Below the pieces are notes generated by a model. The model did not search any database and was not told the DNA's origin. It saw nothing but the letters and a program-made list of their open reading frames with translations. A program made the translations under genes and the position numbers. DNA of 64,000 nt from Lolium rigidum (lineage: Eukaryota > Streptophyta > Magnoliopsida > Poales > Poaceae): the NCBI RefSeq assembly GCF_022539505.1, contig NC_061511.1:30638620-30702619 (forward strand), read 5' to 3'. Shown here piece after piece: positions 11,947 through 22,090 of this stretch (position 1 is the first letter of the stretch; the number at the start of each line of letters is the position of its first letter).

Positions 11947-13111
11947 TGTTGACGTCAGAAACCCACTGGCGGGCAGCGACAGGCAACACAGTAGAGCCGG
12001 GAACAACTAGGGCTGCGGCTGGCCCTGGTCCCTCGGAGCGACGGCCCGCAAAGCCTCCCCGGTCACACGTCCGATGCTATCGCAAGGAGCGTGCCACCTG
12101 ACCTATACCCGGTCGGGAAGGTGTTGGATGATGCCTCGCTTAGTTTCCTGCATGGCATACACGTAAACATTAAATACGAGCCTCGATCGGCTCTCGGGTT
12201 ATCTCGTGAATCGGCTCAAAGAGCCGATCCACCCATGATTCGTACAAGGTGTCCGAATATATGGTGGTCCTGCTTGATCAAGATAAAGCTAATGAGATCT
12301 ACGACGATTTAGGGTTTTCACCGCATAATCGGATCATCCTACTCACGATTGGGCCTCGCGCTCGCGCACGGTGACCGTAAGCCGATCCTAGACAGGCCTA
12401 AAAACCAACACGAGGTTGATCCCCGAACATCCTTTCTAGGGCTAGCAAACGTCACCCTACACGCCGCTGGATCCTCCAACCCTTTGTAGGGCCTAACTAA
12501 TGCGGATATTAAACTAATCCTTGCGAGCAAGGAGCAACCGTAACGGATCAGATCTACTAAACTATGATCAAGCGGGGTGCCGCCCCTACACCCGAGATAG
12601 GTGTAAGGGCGGCTAGATGCATAAGGGTCGCACTACGACAGCATATGATACGAAGAACAATGCTAACCCTAACACATCTAAGATAACTACGTTGCTCGCC
12701 ATCAAAAAGGCTTCAAGCACGAGCAACGCATGAACAACGTGGGTAGGCTTAGGCTGCCTAGATCGCAAGATGCGATCTAGGCAGCATGGTGCTTACCGGA
12801 GAAACCCTCGAGACGAAGGAGTTGGCGATGCGCCGAGATTTGTTTGTGTTGAACGTTGGTTGTTGTTTATTCCATAAACCCTAGATACATATTTATAGTC
12901 CAGGGGACTTTCTAACTCAAGCGTGCACCTAACCGTTCACGGGTAAAACTCTAACTTCTAATCGACACGTAACCTAATATGTTACAGATACAAGGGCAAA
13001 CTAGCCCAAACTTTGCATGAAAAGCCGATTCACGTATTTCTTCTATATATATTCTTCAAGTCTATCTTGATCGCGGCCCACCTCTGACCTGGTCAAATTC
13101 CGGTGATAACA
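11947..13111 (-). repeat. Tat-like element 5' LTR
   Basis: A 1165-base copy of the 6117-7276 repeat and the 5' LTR in element sense. A TATA-like box reads actataaatatgt on the minus strand near 12888-12900, which would drive leftward transcription into the gag and pol remnants. Confidence 0.92.
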
Positions 13112-14133
13112 GAAACCAAGGGGAGAGATGGGGGAACGCGAGGAACACGAAGAACACGACGGGCACGAGGAACTCCGAGACTCACGCACGCACACCAACC
13201 CGATACACCCGATGCTTACCTCCGTGGCTCGATGGACCACGCCAATAGAATCTCCGAGGAAGAGGCACGTGGCAGAATTCCCGGAGAGAGATTGGGGTTG
13301 GAGAGGAAGAGCTTGGTGAAAGAGAGAGAGAGTAACTAGTACTAGAATCTCCTTCAACAAGATGAAAGTCAACAACCAAGGTGCCTTGATTACAGAGGGA
13401 TGATAACCAAGGGAGACTAAGCTCAAAGGTAGGTTTGAGTTCAAAACAAGTCTAAAGAGCTAAGGAGGGGTTCCAGCTACTTATATAGGCACACATGGCC
13501 AGCAAGGGCGAACAGGTACGCAAAAGGATAAGTTAAGGAAGTTTAGTGGGGCATTCCCGTCAGATCCGGTTTGTGTCCGGTCCTGACGGGCCTGTGACCG
13601 GGCTGTCCGGTCATGGGTCCCGGTTTGACCGGGCTCGTGACCGGGCTGTCCGGTCATGGGTCCGGTCGACCGGCGCAAACCGGAAATCTGCGAAGCTTCC
13701 GGTCCTGGGTCCGGTCGTCGCCCGTACGAGGGAGCTGGCCCGGTTTGCGCCCGGTTGACCGGGACTCGTGGACCGGGCGTCCGGTTGTGGGTCCGGTCCG
13801 ACCGGGTCCTGGACCGGCCAGCGTCCGTCTCTTCCTTGGAGCGCTTCGAGCGACGTCGGCTTCGGCTTCATGATCATTTCCATGTCCAGCTGCTTCTCTC
13901 CCTCCCTTGACCTTGGCGCCTCCTCCTCTCCGGGGTCTTGATGCGCCTTGTACCTAATGACACATAGCACGTCGGCATGAGGTAGCAATCCATCCAAAGG
14001 GGTACCAAGATCAAGGGTGGTGAGGAGCGAGTTCACCTCATCATGTAGAGCCTTGACTCGGGCTCGTGTCATCGGTCCACTTGGGGGACTTGTTGGTCTT
14101 GGTGTGGAGGTGACCGAAGGCCACCCCGCATCA
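13112..14133 (-). repeat. Gypsy 3' LTR, proximal part
   Basis: About 1 kb of 3' LTR from the inner element's target duplication to the gcatca end, matching 20611-21586. It contains the last 520 bases or so of the pol reading frame. A TATA box on the minus strand (gcctatataagt) lies at about 13480-13490. It has one extra unit of about 45 bases in a CCGGTC-rich repeat (13560-13660) compared with the 5' LTR. Confidence 0.9.
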
Positions 14134-17100
14134 TCTCCCCCTTGGGAAAGAGTCGTCCTCGACTCTTGTGCCTCCTCATCTTCATGATATGGCGACAAGT
14201 CCGCCACGTTGAATGTGTTGCTCACCAAGTACTTGGAGGTGGGGATGTCGATGACGTAAGCGTTGTTGTTGATGCGTTTGAGGACCTTGAAGGGACCCTC
14301 TCCTCTTGGCTTGAGCTTCAAGTTGCGTTCATGAGGGAATCTTTCCTTCCGGAGGTGGATCCAAACGAGGTCGCCTTCTTGAAATATGCGTTCCTTCTTC
14401 TTGGCGTTGAGGCGGGTAGCTTGACGAAGCACATGTTCTTGAATGGTAGCTCTTGTTTCTTCATGAAGTTTCTTGACGGCGGCGGTGCGCTTGTCGAAAT
14501 CCATGTTGATCCACTCATGAATGGGGAGCGGTAGTATGTCGAGTGCCGTGAGCGGCTCAAACCCGTAGACGACCATGAAGGGACTCCTTGATGTAGTCGA
14601 GTGCTTGGCGCGGTTGTAAGCGAACTCCGTGTGTGGAAGGCATTCCTCCCATGACTTCAAGTTTTTCTTCACGAGGATGCGTAGAAGGGTGGAGAGGCTT
14701 CGATTGACCACTTCCGTTTGGCCGTCCGTTTGCGGGTGCGAGGATGATGAGAATAAGAGCTTCACTCCAAACTTTGCCATGAGCGACTTCCAAAGATAAC
14801 TCATGAACTTGACGTCTCGATCCGACACAATGCTTTGCGGTACTCCATGTAGGCGAACAATTTCCCTGAAAAAAAATGAAGCAATGTGTGAAGCATCGTC
14901 GCTCTTATGGGAAGGTATGAAATGAGCCATCTTAGAGAATCTATCCACTACCACGAATATAGAATCATGACCATGCTTAGTGCGAGGCAATCCTAGAACA
15001 AAATCCATGCTAATATCCGTCCATGGTGCATGTGGAATAGGCAATGGGGTGTAAAGACCATAAGGGTTGGAGGTAGACTTAGCTTGTAAGCATGTAGTGC
15101 ACCGGCGGCAAAGGCGTTCCACATCGCGGTACATTCTTGGCCAATAGTAGTGGGTTGAGAGCATGGCGTATGTCTTCTCTCGATCAAAGTGTCCCATAAG
15201 ACCACCTCCATGTGACTCTTGCAAAAGCAATTTTCGAAGCGAAGACTCGGGAATGCAAATCTTGTTAGCTTTAAACAAGTAGCCATCATGCAAATAGAAA
15301 TCATCCACTCCTCGTTCAATGGAGCATTTCTCAAAAATTGGAGCAAAGAAAGAATCGGAAGGATAGAGTTCTTTGATCTCTTCAAGTCCCAAAACATGAA
15401 AATCCAAACGAGTTAGCAAAAGGGTGTTTTTGCGGGAAAGAGCATCCGCCACAACATTGTCCTTGCCCTTCTTGTATTTGATCACGTATGGGAAGGACTC
15501 AATGAACTCGACCCATTTTGCATGTCGTTTGTTCAAGTTGCGTTGGCTTTTCAAATATTTTAAGGACTCATGGTCGGAATGAATGATAAACTCTTTTGGC
15601 CAAAGATAGTGTTGCCAAACCTCAAGAACACGAACCAAAGCGTAGAGCTCCTTGTCATATATAGGATAGTTGAGGCGTGCGCCATCTAACTTCTCACTAT
15701 AGTATGCCACGGGTTTGCCCTCTTGCATAAGAACACCACCAATACCAAGCCCACTTGCATCACACTCAATCTCAAAAGTTTTGGCAAAATTTGGAAGAAT
15801 AAGAAGGGGAGCTTCGGTAAGGCGTTTCTTCAACTCATCAAAAGCATTTTGTTGGGCTTTTCCCCAAACAAACGGAACATTCTTCTTGGTAAGCTCATTC
15901 AAAGGGCAAGCAATGGTGCTAAAATCTTTCACAAAGAGGCGGTAGAAACCGGCAAGTCCATGAAAACTTTGGACTTGGCCAACATTTGTAGGAGTAGGCC
16001 AATTATGGATGGCCTCTACCTTAGAAGAATCAACTTCAATCCCATTAGCGGAAACCACAAATCCAAGGAAAACCAATTTGTTTTGAGAAAAGGTGCACTT
16101 GGGGAGGTTTGCATAAAGCTTTTCATGACGCAAGATGCACAAGACTTCTCTCACATGTTGCACATGGTCCTCGAGATTTTTGCTATAAATGAGAATGTCA
16201 TTGAAATAGACAACCACACTCTTGCCAATGAGAGGACGCAAGATGTGATTCATTAGGCGCATGAAAGTTGATGGAGCATTGAAAAGACCAAATGGCATAA
16301 CGAGCCATTCATATAGACCGAGTTTGGTCTTGAATGCCGTTTTCCATTCATCACCAATTGCCATGCGGATTTGGTGGTAGCCACTACGCAAATCGATTTT
16401 AGAGAAAATCGTGGCACCACTAAGCTCATCGAGCATATCATCTAAACGCGGAATGGGATGGCGGTAACGGACGGTAATGGCATTGATGGGGCGACAATCC
16501 ATACACATTTGTTGCGTCTCATCCGGTTTAGGCACAAGAATCACGGGAACCGCACAAGGGCTAAGGCTTTCGCGGACGTACCCTTTGGCGAGGAGATCTT
16601 GTATTTGGCGTTGTATCTCCTTTGTTTCTTCGGGGTTGGTGCGGTAGGCGGCACGGTTTGGAAGCGGAGCGCCGGGTATGAGGTCGATGCGGTGTTCGAT
16701 ACCTCGAAGTGGTGGTAGTCCATGAGGGAGCTCGTCGGGGAAGACGTCTTGAAATTCCTTCAAAAGAGACAACAAAGACGAAGGAATGTTGGTTAAGTCG
16801 TTAGTCGCCGATGATGGTCCCTTGCATATGAGGACGTAGTGCAATATGGTGGATGGGTTTGCTTGCACTTCTCTCCACTCGCTTTTGGTGGCTAGGAGGA
16901 CGCTCTTTCGCTCACTCATGTATGGCTTGTGGCGCTCACTCTCCATTTGGTGGGTCGCTCCCTCACCTCTCAACTCACTATGGTGGAAGTGATGTTGTGC
17001 TCTCGCTAGAGCCTTTGCATTGTCGGCGATGATTTGACTAGGAGTCATGGGGCGTAGCTCGAACTTCTTGTCGTTGACCTTGAAGGTGTATGTGTTGGAG

Positions 17101-17507
17101 AGCCCATCATGTATAGCCTTCTTGTCATATTGCCAAGGGCGGCCAAGCAACATGTGGCACACCGTCATGGGTACTACGTCACACTCAATAGTATCCTCAT
17201 AAGGTCCAATCTTGAAAGTGACGGTGACGGTATGTTGTATCTTGACGTTGCCCTTGTCACTCAACCATTGGATATGGTAAGGGTGAGGATGCTTGCGGAG
17301 AGTGAGGTTGATCTTCTCACACAACTTGGTGCTTGCAAGGTTATGGCAACTTCCACCGTCTATGATGACCTTGATCGACTTGCCACCAATTCCGGCACGG
17401 GTTTGGAAGATGTTGCACCGTTGTTCTTCCATATCATGAGGTTGTGTTGTTAGCACCCTTGTGACCACAAGTGAGGTACTTGGGTCATGCTCACATAAGA
17501 GAGGATC
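13611..17507 (-). CDS. Gypsy pol polyprotein, reverse transcriptase box altered
   Basis: This frame is open for about 1,298 codons after the gag stop, in the same frame as gag, and has no ATG at its start. Residue numbers count from the GTG at 17468. Protease: VIIDGGS (Asp37). Reverse transcriptase: about 270-470, with KIDLRSGYHQIR and FGLFNAPSTF; the catalytic box reads YFND at 421-424, where YFDD is expected (codon aat, 16202-16200). RNase H: ECDAS (Asp570), Glu607, Asp632, VADALSR (Asp674). Integrase: zinc site His753/His760/Cys790/Cys793, then Asp822, Asp883, Glu919 with the expected 35-residue D-E spacing. The C-terminal GPMTRARVKAL segment and all after it lie in the 3' LTR. The Asp-to-Asn change should abolish polymerase activity. 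Frame and motifs are seen; loss of function is inferred. Confidence 0.88.
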   Translation of the reverse strand, partial: DPLLCEHDPSTSLVVTRVLTTQPHDMEEQRCNIFQTRAGIGGKSIKVIIDGGSCHNLASTKLCEKINLTLRKHPHPYHIQWLSDKGNVKIQHTVTVTFKIGPYEDTIECDVVPMTVCHMLLGRPWQYDKKAIHDGLSNTYTFKVNDKKFELRPMTPSQIIADNAKALARAQHHFHHSELRGEGATHQMESERHKPYMSERKSVLLATKSEWREVQANPSTILHYVLICKGPSSATNDLTNIPSSLLSLLKEFQDVFPDELPHGLPPLRGIEHRIDLIPGAPLPNRAAYRTNPEETKEIQRQIQDLLAKGYVRESLSPCAVPVILVPKPDETQQMCMDCRPINAITVRYRHPIPRLDDMLDELSGATIFSKIDLRSGYHQIRMAIGDEWKTAFKTKLGLYEWLVMPFGLFNAPSTFMRLMNHILRPLIGKSVVVYFNDILIYSKNLEDHVQHVREVLCILRHEKLYANLPKCTFSQNKLVFLGFVVSANGIEVDSSKVEAIHNWPTPTNVGQVQSFHGLAGFYRLFVKDFSTIACPLNELTKKNVPFVWGKAQQNAFDELKKRLTEAPLLILPNFAKTFEIECDASGLGIGGVLMQEGKPVAYYSEKLDGARLNYPIYDKELYALVRVLEVWQHYLWPKEFIIHSDHESLKYLKSQRNLNKRHAKWVEFIESFPYVIKYKKGKDNVVADALSRKNTLLLTRLDFHVLGLEEIKELYPSDSFFAPIFEKCSIERGVDDFYLHDGYLFKANKICIPESSLRKLLLQESHGGGLMGHFDREKTYAMLSTHYYWPRMYRDVERLCRRCTTCLQAKSTSNPYGLYTPLPIPHAPWTDISMDFVLGLPRTKHGHDSIFVVVDRFSKMAHFIPSHKSDDASHIASFFFREIVRLHGVPQSIVSDRDVKFMSYLWKSLMAKFGVKLLFSSSSHPQTDGQTEVVNRSLSTLLRILVKKNLKSWEECLPHTEFAYNRAKHSTTSRSPFMVVYGFEPLTALDILPLPIHEWINMDFDKRTAAVKKLHEETRATIQEHVLRQATRLNAKKKERIFQEGDLVWIHLRKERFPHERNLKLKPRGEGPFKVLKRINNNAYVIDIPTSKYLVSNTFNVADLSPYHEDEEAQESRTTLSQGGDDAGWPSVTSTPRPTSPPSGPMTRARVKALHDEVNSLLTTLDLGTPLDGLLPHADVLCVIRYKAHQDPGEEEAPRSREGEKQLDMEMIMKPKPTSLEALQGRDGRWPVQDPVGPDPQPDARSTSPGQPGANRASSLVRATTGPRTGSFADFRFAPVDRTHDRTARSRARSNRDP

Positions 17508-19280
17508 TTATCCACTTTCTTGCTCATAAGCTTCTTCACTTTCCACGGCGGCTTGCACAAGGGCTTCATATTCATCCTCATCAAGCGTCTCGATATCACC
17601 ATTCTCCATAGTGATCATGACCTTGGTGTTCTTGCACTCAAACGATTTGTGACCTTGGGTGCCACACTTGAAGCAAGTGACACTAGAGGGTCCCGTGGAT
17701 GCCTTAGAGGAGGCGGTGGAGGAGACCGTTTGCTTCATGCGACTTTGGATAGTCGGTTTCTTGGATGTTGTAGAGGACACGTCGGCCTTGGCACTTGTAG
17801 CATGAGGAGTTGATGTAGTAGGAGGAGTCGATGTAGCGAGCTTGGAGGAGAAATAGGTCTTGGCCTTGGAGTACTTGATGTCCTCAATCACTTGGCGCTC
17901 GGCCTTCGACGCTTGATGGACCAACTCAACCATGTTGGAGTATGGTTGGAACTCGACGATCCTCTTGATGGGGTAATTGAGGCCATTGAAGAAACGAGCA
18001 ATGGTTTGGTCCTCGGACTCTTGGATGTTGGCTCGCATCATAGTGAGCTCCATCTCCTTGTAGAACTCCTCGACGGTCTTGGTGCCTTGCTTCAACTTTT
18101 GGAGCTTGTTGAAGAGGTCGGTCATGTAGTGCGTGGGGACAAAGCGAGCATGCATCTCTTTCTTCATTTCTTCCCAAGTGTCAATTGGAGGTTCACCCTT
18201 CTCTTCTCGAAGAGTGAGGACTTGCTCCCACCAAGTGTTTGCGTAGTCCTCGAACTCAAGAGACGCCATAGCCACCTTCTTGGCACCGGAGTAGTTGTGG
18301 ATGCGGAATATCTTGTCAACCTTGAGTGCCCATGAGAGGTAGGCCTCGGCATCTTCTTCTCCCTTGAACTTTGGCATGGTGAACTTGAGTCTTCCAAACA
18401 TGTTCTCTTCATCCTCCAAGTTTCTTCGACGAGGAGGGGCACCTTCATCTCTTGCGGCTTGAGGAGGAATAGGAGGTCTTCTACGGCCAACCATAGCATT
18501 GGGTTGGCGTTGGAGGTGCACACTTGCTTCACTTGGCTCACGGTGAGGATGTGGTTGAAGATCTTGACGAGGTGGTTGACGACGCCCAAAGATGGCCCTC
18601 TCATCTTTCTCATGTTGTGGGTTTCCTCTTCCACGTTGGTCATGGCGAGGATGATTGCGGAGATCACGCCTCGGTTGGTCTTGATGTCCATGGCCTTGAG
18701 CATCACCATGTGGCTCCATGTTGTGGAAGACGTTGTCATGTGGGTGGCCGTCACGCCCATGGTGGGCATGGCCATCCGGTTGAGGACGATCTTGTGGAGG
18801 ACGTTCTTGTGGACGAGCATGGCGATGGATTTCTCCTCGCCTAGAGTTGGAGCGAGAGTCTTCATGACGAGCATGTGAGCGATGAGGTCGATGATGGTCT
18901 TCATGCCTTGAAGAGGAGCTTGAGGACGAACGGTGACCATGAGAGTAGTAATCTTGTGACGAGCTTGATGATGAAGAAGTAGAATGGTGGCGGTGATGAT
19001 GACCCAAGTTGGTGATGGCGCGCTCGAGGCTATCCATGCGCCGCTCCATGTTCGCATCATTGGCCGCCATTTGGCCATTCAAGTTGTCCGTAGCTTCGCG
19101 AAGGAGAGCCAAGTCTTGGTTCACAACGGAGAAGTTGTGTGCCACTTCATCGTATTGCTCATCGATGCGTGTCTCGAAGAGTGTGAGTTGCTCCTTGAAC
19201 TCTTGTCGTTGCGTCCATAGGTTGTGTTGAGTAGCCAACCTCTCGCTCGTTGCGGAGGACTTCTCCATCCCTTGCATCAT
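17508..19280 (-). CDS. Gypsy gag polyprotein
   Basis: A 590-residue frame starting ATGATGCAAGG at 19280. The first 120 residues are helical and coiled-coil-like (QRQEFKEQLTLFETRIDEQY). A long His/Arg/Ser-rich linker follows, then a retrotransposon gag domain at about 300-440 (KFKGEEDAEAYLSWALKVD, YANTWWEQVL, FNKLQKLKQGTKTVEEFY). A single CCHC zinc knuckle, CFKCGTQGHKSFEC, lies at about 533-546. The product would form the particle core and bind RNA. It ends in TAA (17510-17508), directly followed in the same frame by pol. Either a nonsense mutation split one polyprotein, or the stop is natural. The DNA cannot decide between these. Confidence 0.88.
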   Translation of the reverse strand: MMQGMEKSSATSERLATQHNLWTQRQEFKEQLTLFETRIDEQYDEVAHNFSVVNQDLALLREATDNLNGQMAANDANMERRMDSLERAITNLGHHHRHHSTSSSSSSSQDYYSHGHRSSSSSSSRHEDHHRPHRSHARHEDSRSNSRRGEIHRHARPQERPPQDRPQPDGHAHHGRDGHPHDNVFHNMEPHGDAQGHGHQDQPRRDLRNHPRHDQRGRGNPQHEKDERAIFGRRQPPRQDLQPHPHREPSEASVHLQRQPNAMVGRRRPPIPPQAARDEGAPPRRRNLEDEENMFGRLKFTMPKFKGEEDAEAYLSWALKVDKIFRIHNYSGAKKVAMASLEFEDYANTWWEQVLTLREEKGEPPIDTWEEMKKEMHARFVPTHYMTDLFNKLQKLKQGTKTVEEFYKEMELTMMRANIQESEDQTIARFFNGLNYPIKRIVEFQPYSNMVELVHQASKAERQVIEDIKYSKAKTYFSSKLATSTPPTTSTPHATSAKADVSSTTSKKPTIQSRMKQTVSSTASSKASTGPSSVTCFKCGTQGHKSFECKNTKVMITMENGDIETLDEDEYEALVQAAVESEEAYEQESG

Positions 19281-20560
19281 CTCCGCTCCTATCCATGATG
19301 TAAAGACAAGAACTATGTTGTGTATGTTAGTGGAAGGAGACTACCTCGCACTCTTACCAAGGTAAGATAGTATTGAGGCAATCCACCAAGCCGAAAGCAA
19401 GATCAAGTGTATCGGGGACACACGCAAAAACACACGCAAAAGCTAGCAAATATGGTGTTAGGCGAGTGTTGTGGAAAGCCAAAAGACAAATCCAAGATCG
19501 AGTATGTTGTTAAAAGTGGGTAAGGTCCAAAAATCCAAATGTCAATGTGAAGATCACTATAAACACGGAAAAGTTGTGGAACACACACACGAGATAAGCG
19601 GGGTTAGTGCAACCAAAAGTGAGCGGAAAAGTGTATGTACGGATGCTCGGTGTCACACTAACACAAGGAGAGGCAAAGCTTTGGTTGCAAAAGGAGAGAC
19701 AACTAGATTCACACGTGACCTCTCTTCTCGTATCTCTTTTTGCTTAAAAGCTTTTTCTCTTTTGTATATGGTGGCACTTGCACTCGTTTGTATCTTTGGT
19801 GGCACTTGGACACTTTTGTATGTATGGGCGTATGGATGTATGGATGTATGGATGTATGGTGCTACTCGCACTCTTTTTGTGTTTTTGGGGCTTTTTCACG
19901 CACTATGTTAGCGTTAGCCTCGCTTTTGCTATCTTGCCACACGAGTGTTTGCTTGGATGCCTTACTCAACGCGACACACACACCTCACAATGCGGGGCCA
20001 CGTGCAATGTCTCGCAACACTAGACAAGCAATGCTCAATGGGATAGATCGCAAAAGGAAGAGGGGTTACAAGGTGAAAGCTGCAAGTTATACCTGCGATG
20101 GTGGTGGTGGTGGTGGTGGTGGAGATCGCCGGACGTCGAGGTCGAAGGAGGGCGCGAAGATGCGCCCGGTCTGGGGTCCGGTCTGACCGGGTCCTGGACC
20201 AGCCTGTCCGGTTGCCGCCCGGTCGACCGGGTTCTGGGCTGGCCCGTCCGGTCTGTGGCCCGGTTGACCGGGTCCGAAACCGGGTTTCACGATTTTGAAC
20301 TTTCTCTCTCCTGTTCTTCCCCAAACCAAAACCAAATCGACCAAAACGAAGGGAAACGATGGAATTGGAGGCTCAAAGTTGGGGAAATAGTAGATCAAGC
20401 ACAACAACACCAGATCCACGGACCAAAACCACTCAAAACGCAACCAAATCACAGATCGGTCAAGAGGCAATTTGGGGCTATTTTTTGGAAAATTTTCTAG
20501 AAACGAAATCGGGTGGGTGGAGGGTCAAATCCGCGGTAACCAAGAGCTGCTGATGCCATA
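19281..20560 (-). other. Gypsy 5' leader
   Basis: Untranslated region between the 5' LTR and the gag start. It holds an initiator-Met-like primer site (TGGCATCAG on the minus strand, about 20557-20549) and CCGGTC/GACCGG repeats at 20163-20288 like those in the LTR. It also has a (GGT)n run at about 20098-20123 and a (GTATGGAT)n run at about 19825-19858. No conserved ORF. Confidence 0.75.
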
Positions 20561-21586
20561 TGATGAGGTCTAAGACCCCGTGTGTGGCCCGATCTCGCGG
20601 ATTGACTTCGAAACCAAGGGGAGAGATGGGGGAACGCGAGGAACACGAAGAACACGACGGGCACGAGGAACTCCGAGACTCACGCACGCACACCAACCCG
20701 ATACACCCGATGCTTACCTCCGTGGCTCGATGGACCACGCCAATAGAATCTCCGAGGAAGAGGCACGTGGCAGACTTCCCGAGAGAGATTGGGGTTGGAG
20801 AGGAAGAGCTTGGTGAAAGAGAGAGAGTAACTAGTACTAGAATCTCCTTCAACAAGATCAAAGTCAACAACCAAGGTGCCTTGATTACGAGAGGATGATA
20901 CCCAAGGGAGACTAAGCTCAAAGGTAGGTTTGAGTTCAAAACAAGTCTAAAGAGCTAAGGAGGGGTTCCAGCTACTTATATAGGCACACATGGCCAGCAA
21001 GGGCGAACAGGTACGCGAAGGGATAAGTTAAGGCAGTTTGGTGGGGCATTCCCGTCAGATCCGGTTTGTGTCCGGTCAGACCGGGCCTGTGACCGGGCTG
21101 TCCGGTCATGGGTCCGGTCGACCGGGCGCAAACCGGAAATCTGCGAAGTTTCCGGTCCTGGGTCCGGTCGTCGCCCGGTACGAGGGAGCTGGCCCGGTTT
21201 GCGCCCGGTTGACCGGGCTCGTGACCGAGGCGTCCGGTTGTGGGTCCGGTCCGACCGGGTCCTGGACCGGCCAGCGTCCGTCTCTTCCTTGGAGCGCTTC
21301 GAGCGACGTCGGCTTCGGCTTCATGATCATTTCCATGTCCAGCTGCTTCTCTCCCTCCCTTGACCTTGGCGCCTCCTCCTCTCCGGGGTCTTGATGCGCC
21401 TTGTACCTAATGACACATAGCACGTCGGCATGAGGTAGCAATCCATCCAAAGGGGTACCAAGATCAAGGGTGGTGAGGAGCGAGTTCACCTCATCATGTA
21501 GAGCCTTGACTCGGGCTCGTGTCATCGGTCCACTTGGGGGACTTGTTGGTCTTGGTGTGGAGGTGACCGAAGGCCACCCCGCATCA
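20561..21586 (-). repeat. Gypsy 5' LTR
   Basis: An intact 1026-base LTR with TGATGCGG...CCTCATCA ends in element sense. A TATA box reads gcctatataagtagc on the minus strand at about 20984-20970, so transcription would run leftward into gag. Its 21106-21525 minus-strand frame repeats the pol C-terminus (GPMTRARVKAL onward) because the LTR contains that coding segment. CCGGTC-rich repeats lie at 21058-21275. Confidence 0.93.
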
Positions 21587-21591
21587 CTCTT

Positions 21592-22075
21592 GTTGCCGCC
21601 GCCACGGGGATCTTCGCCGCCATCTCCTCTGGTGAAGGCATCAGCACCATCTTCATCATCATCTACATCAGCACCGTCTTCATCTACGCATTGTAATCTC
21701 TTGGCAAATGTGATGTGTGTGAGTCAATATCATTTTCCCATGATATATTGTACATCTATATCTTTGTTTGAGTATTGACCTGTTCATGGACATTTTAAAA
21801 TACTTTGTGATGGTTGCATATAAGTATTTTTTATGTTCTATGATGATCTTTTTTACTGATATATGAGTGCACACATATGTCGGGAGATGCATAAGGTTGT
21901 CACTGTTGCATGTTGATGGGGAGAGGGACAGTAGGAGCTGACAGAAACCTTGTCCTAATTCTTAGATGCATGTTGAATTAATCATGATTAAAAAAAAGAG
22001 GTTTTCATTATGGGGACTTTTAAACTTACAGCGGTGGTTGGACTTTATATCTTAATAATTCTCTTGTTTGCTCTT
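21592..22075 (+). other. Athila-like LTR, middle part
   Basis: Non-coding continuation of the solo LTR after the nested gypsy element. It starts with a cttcatcatcatctacatcag simple region and becomes AT-rich. No gene. Confidence 0.6.
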
Positions 22076-22090
22076 AACTAGCCTTGGGAT

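Larger units (their letters stand above)
6117..13111 (-). mobile_element. Tat-like gypsy retrotransposon, internally deleted
   Basis: A 6995-base element with TGTTGACGTC and GGTGATAACA ends and a perfect target duplication GAAAC (6112-6116 and 13112-13116). Its LTRs are 6117-7276 and 11947-13111. Coding remnants read on the minus strand, so the 5' LTR is on the right. A purine-rich ccaggggggcatg borders the 3' LTR. Just inside the 5' LTR is tggcacgcccggtgggac, a plausible primer site whose tRNA I cannot name. The order RT, RNase H, second RNase H, integrase, and the YIDDVVVKS box fit the Tat group. Most of gag and protease is deleted and pol has frameshifts, so it needed help to move or decayed after insertion. 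Confidence 0.88.
6063..21586 (-). mobile_element. Gypsy gag-pol retrotransposon (CRM-like), host of inner element
   Basis: This is an LTR retrotransposon on the minus strand, with its 5' LTR at 20561-21586 and its 3' LTR at 6063-6116 plus 13112-14133. The ends are TGATGCGG...CCTCATCA in element sense. Flanks are ctcct (6058-6062) and ctctt (21587-21591), a target duplication with one mismatch. Next to the 5' LTR is TGGCATCAG, close to an initiator-Met primer site. Next to the 3' LTR is a clear polypurine tract, aagggggaga (14134-14143). Gag and pol are long and open. Pol runs into the 3' LTR, a feature I associate with centromeric-type (CRM) chromoviruses. The clade assignment is inference. 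The insertion of 6117-13111 in the 3' LTR came later. Confidence 0.85.

Noticed and set aside
17109..17453. Plus-strand frames opposite gag and pol (for example 114 codons here, 147 codons at 17892)
   Set aside because: They are shadows of the strongly coding minus strand and have no own motifs.
8308..21586. One large gypsy element with two pol genes
   Set aside because: Separate LTR pairs, a perfect GAAAC duplication and pol domains of two different clades show two nested elements instead.
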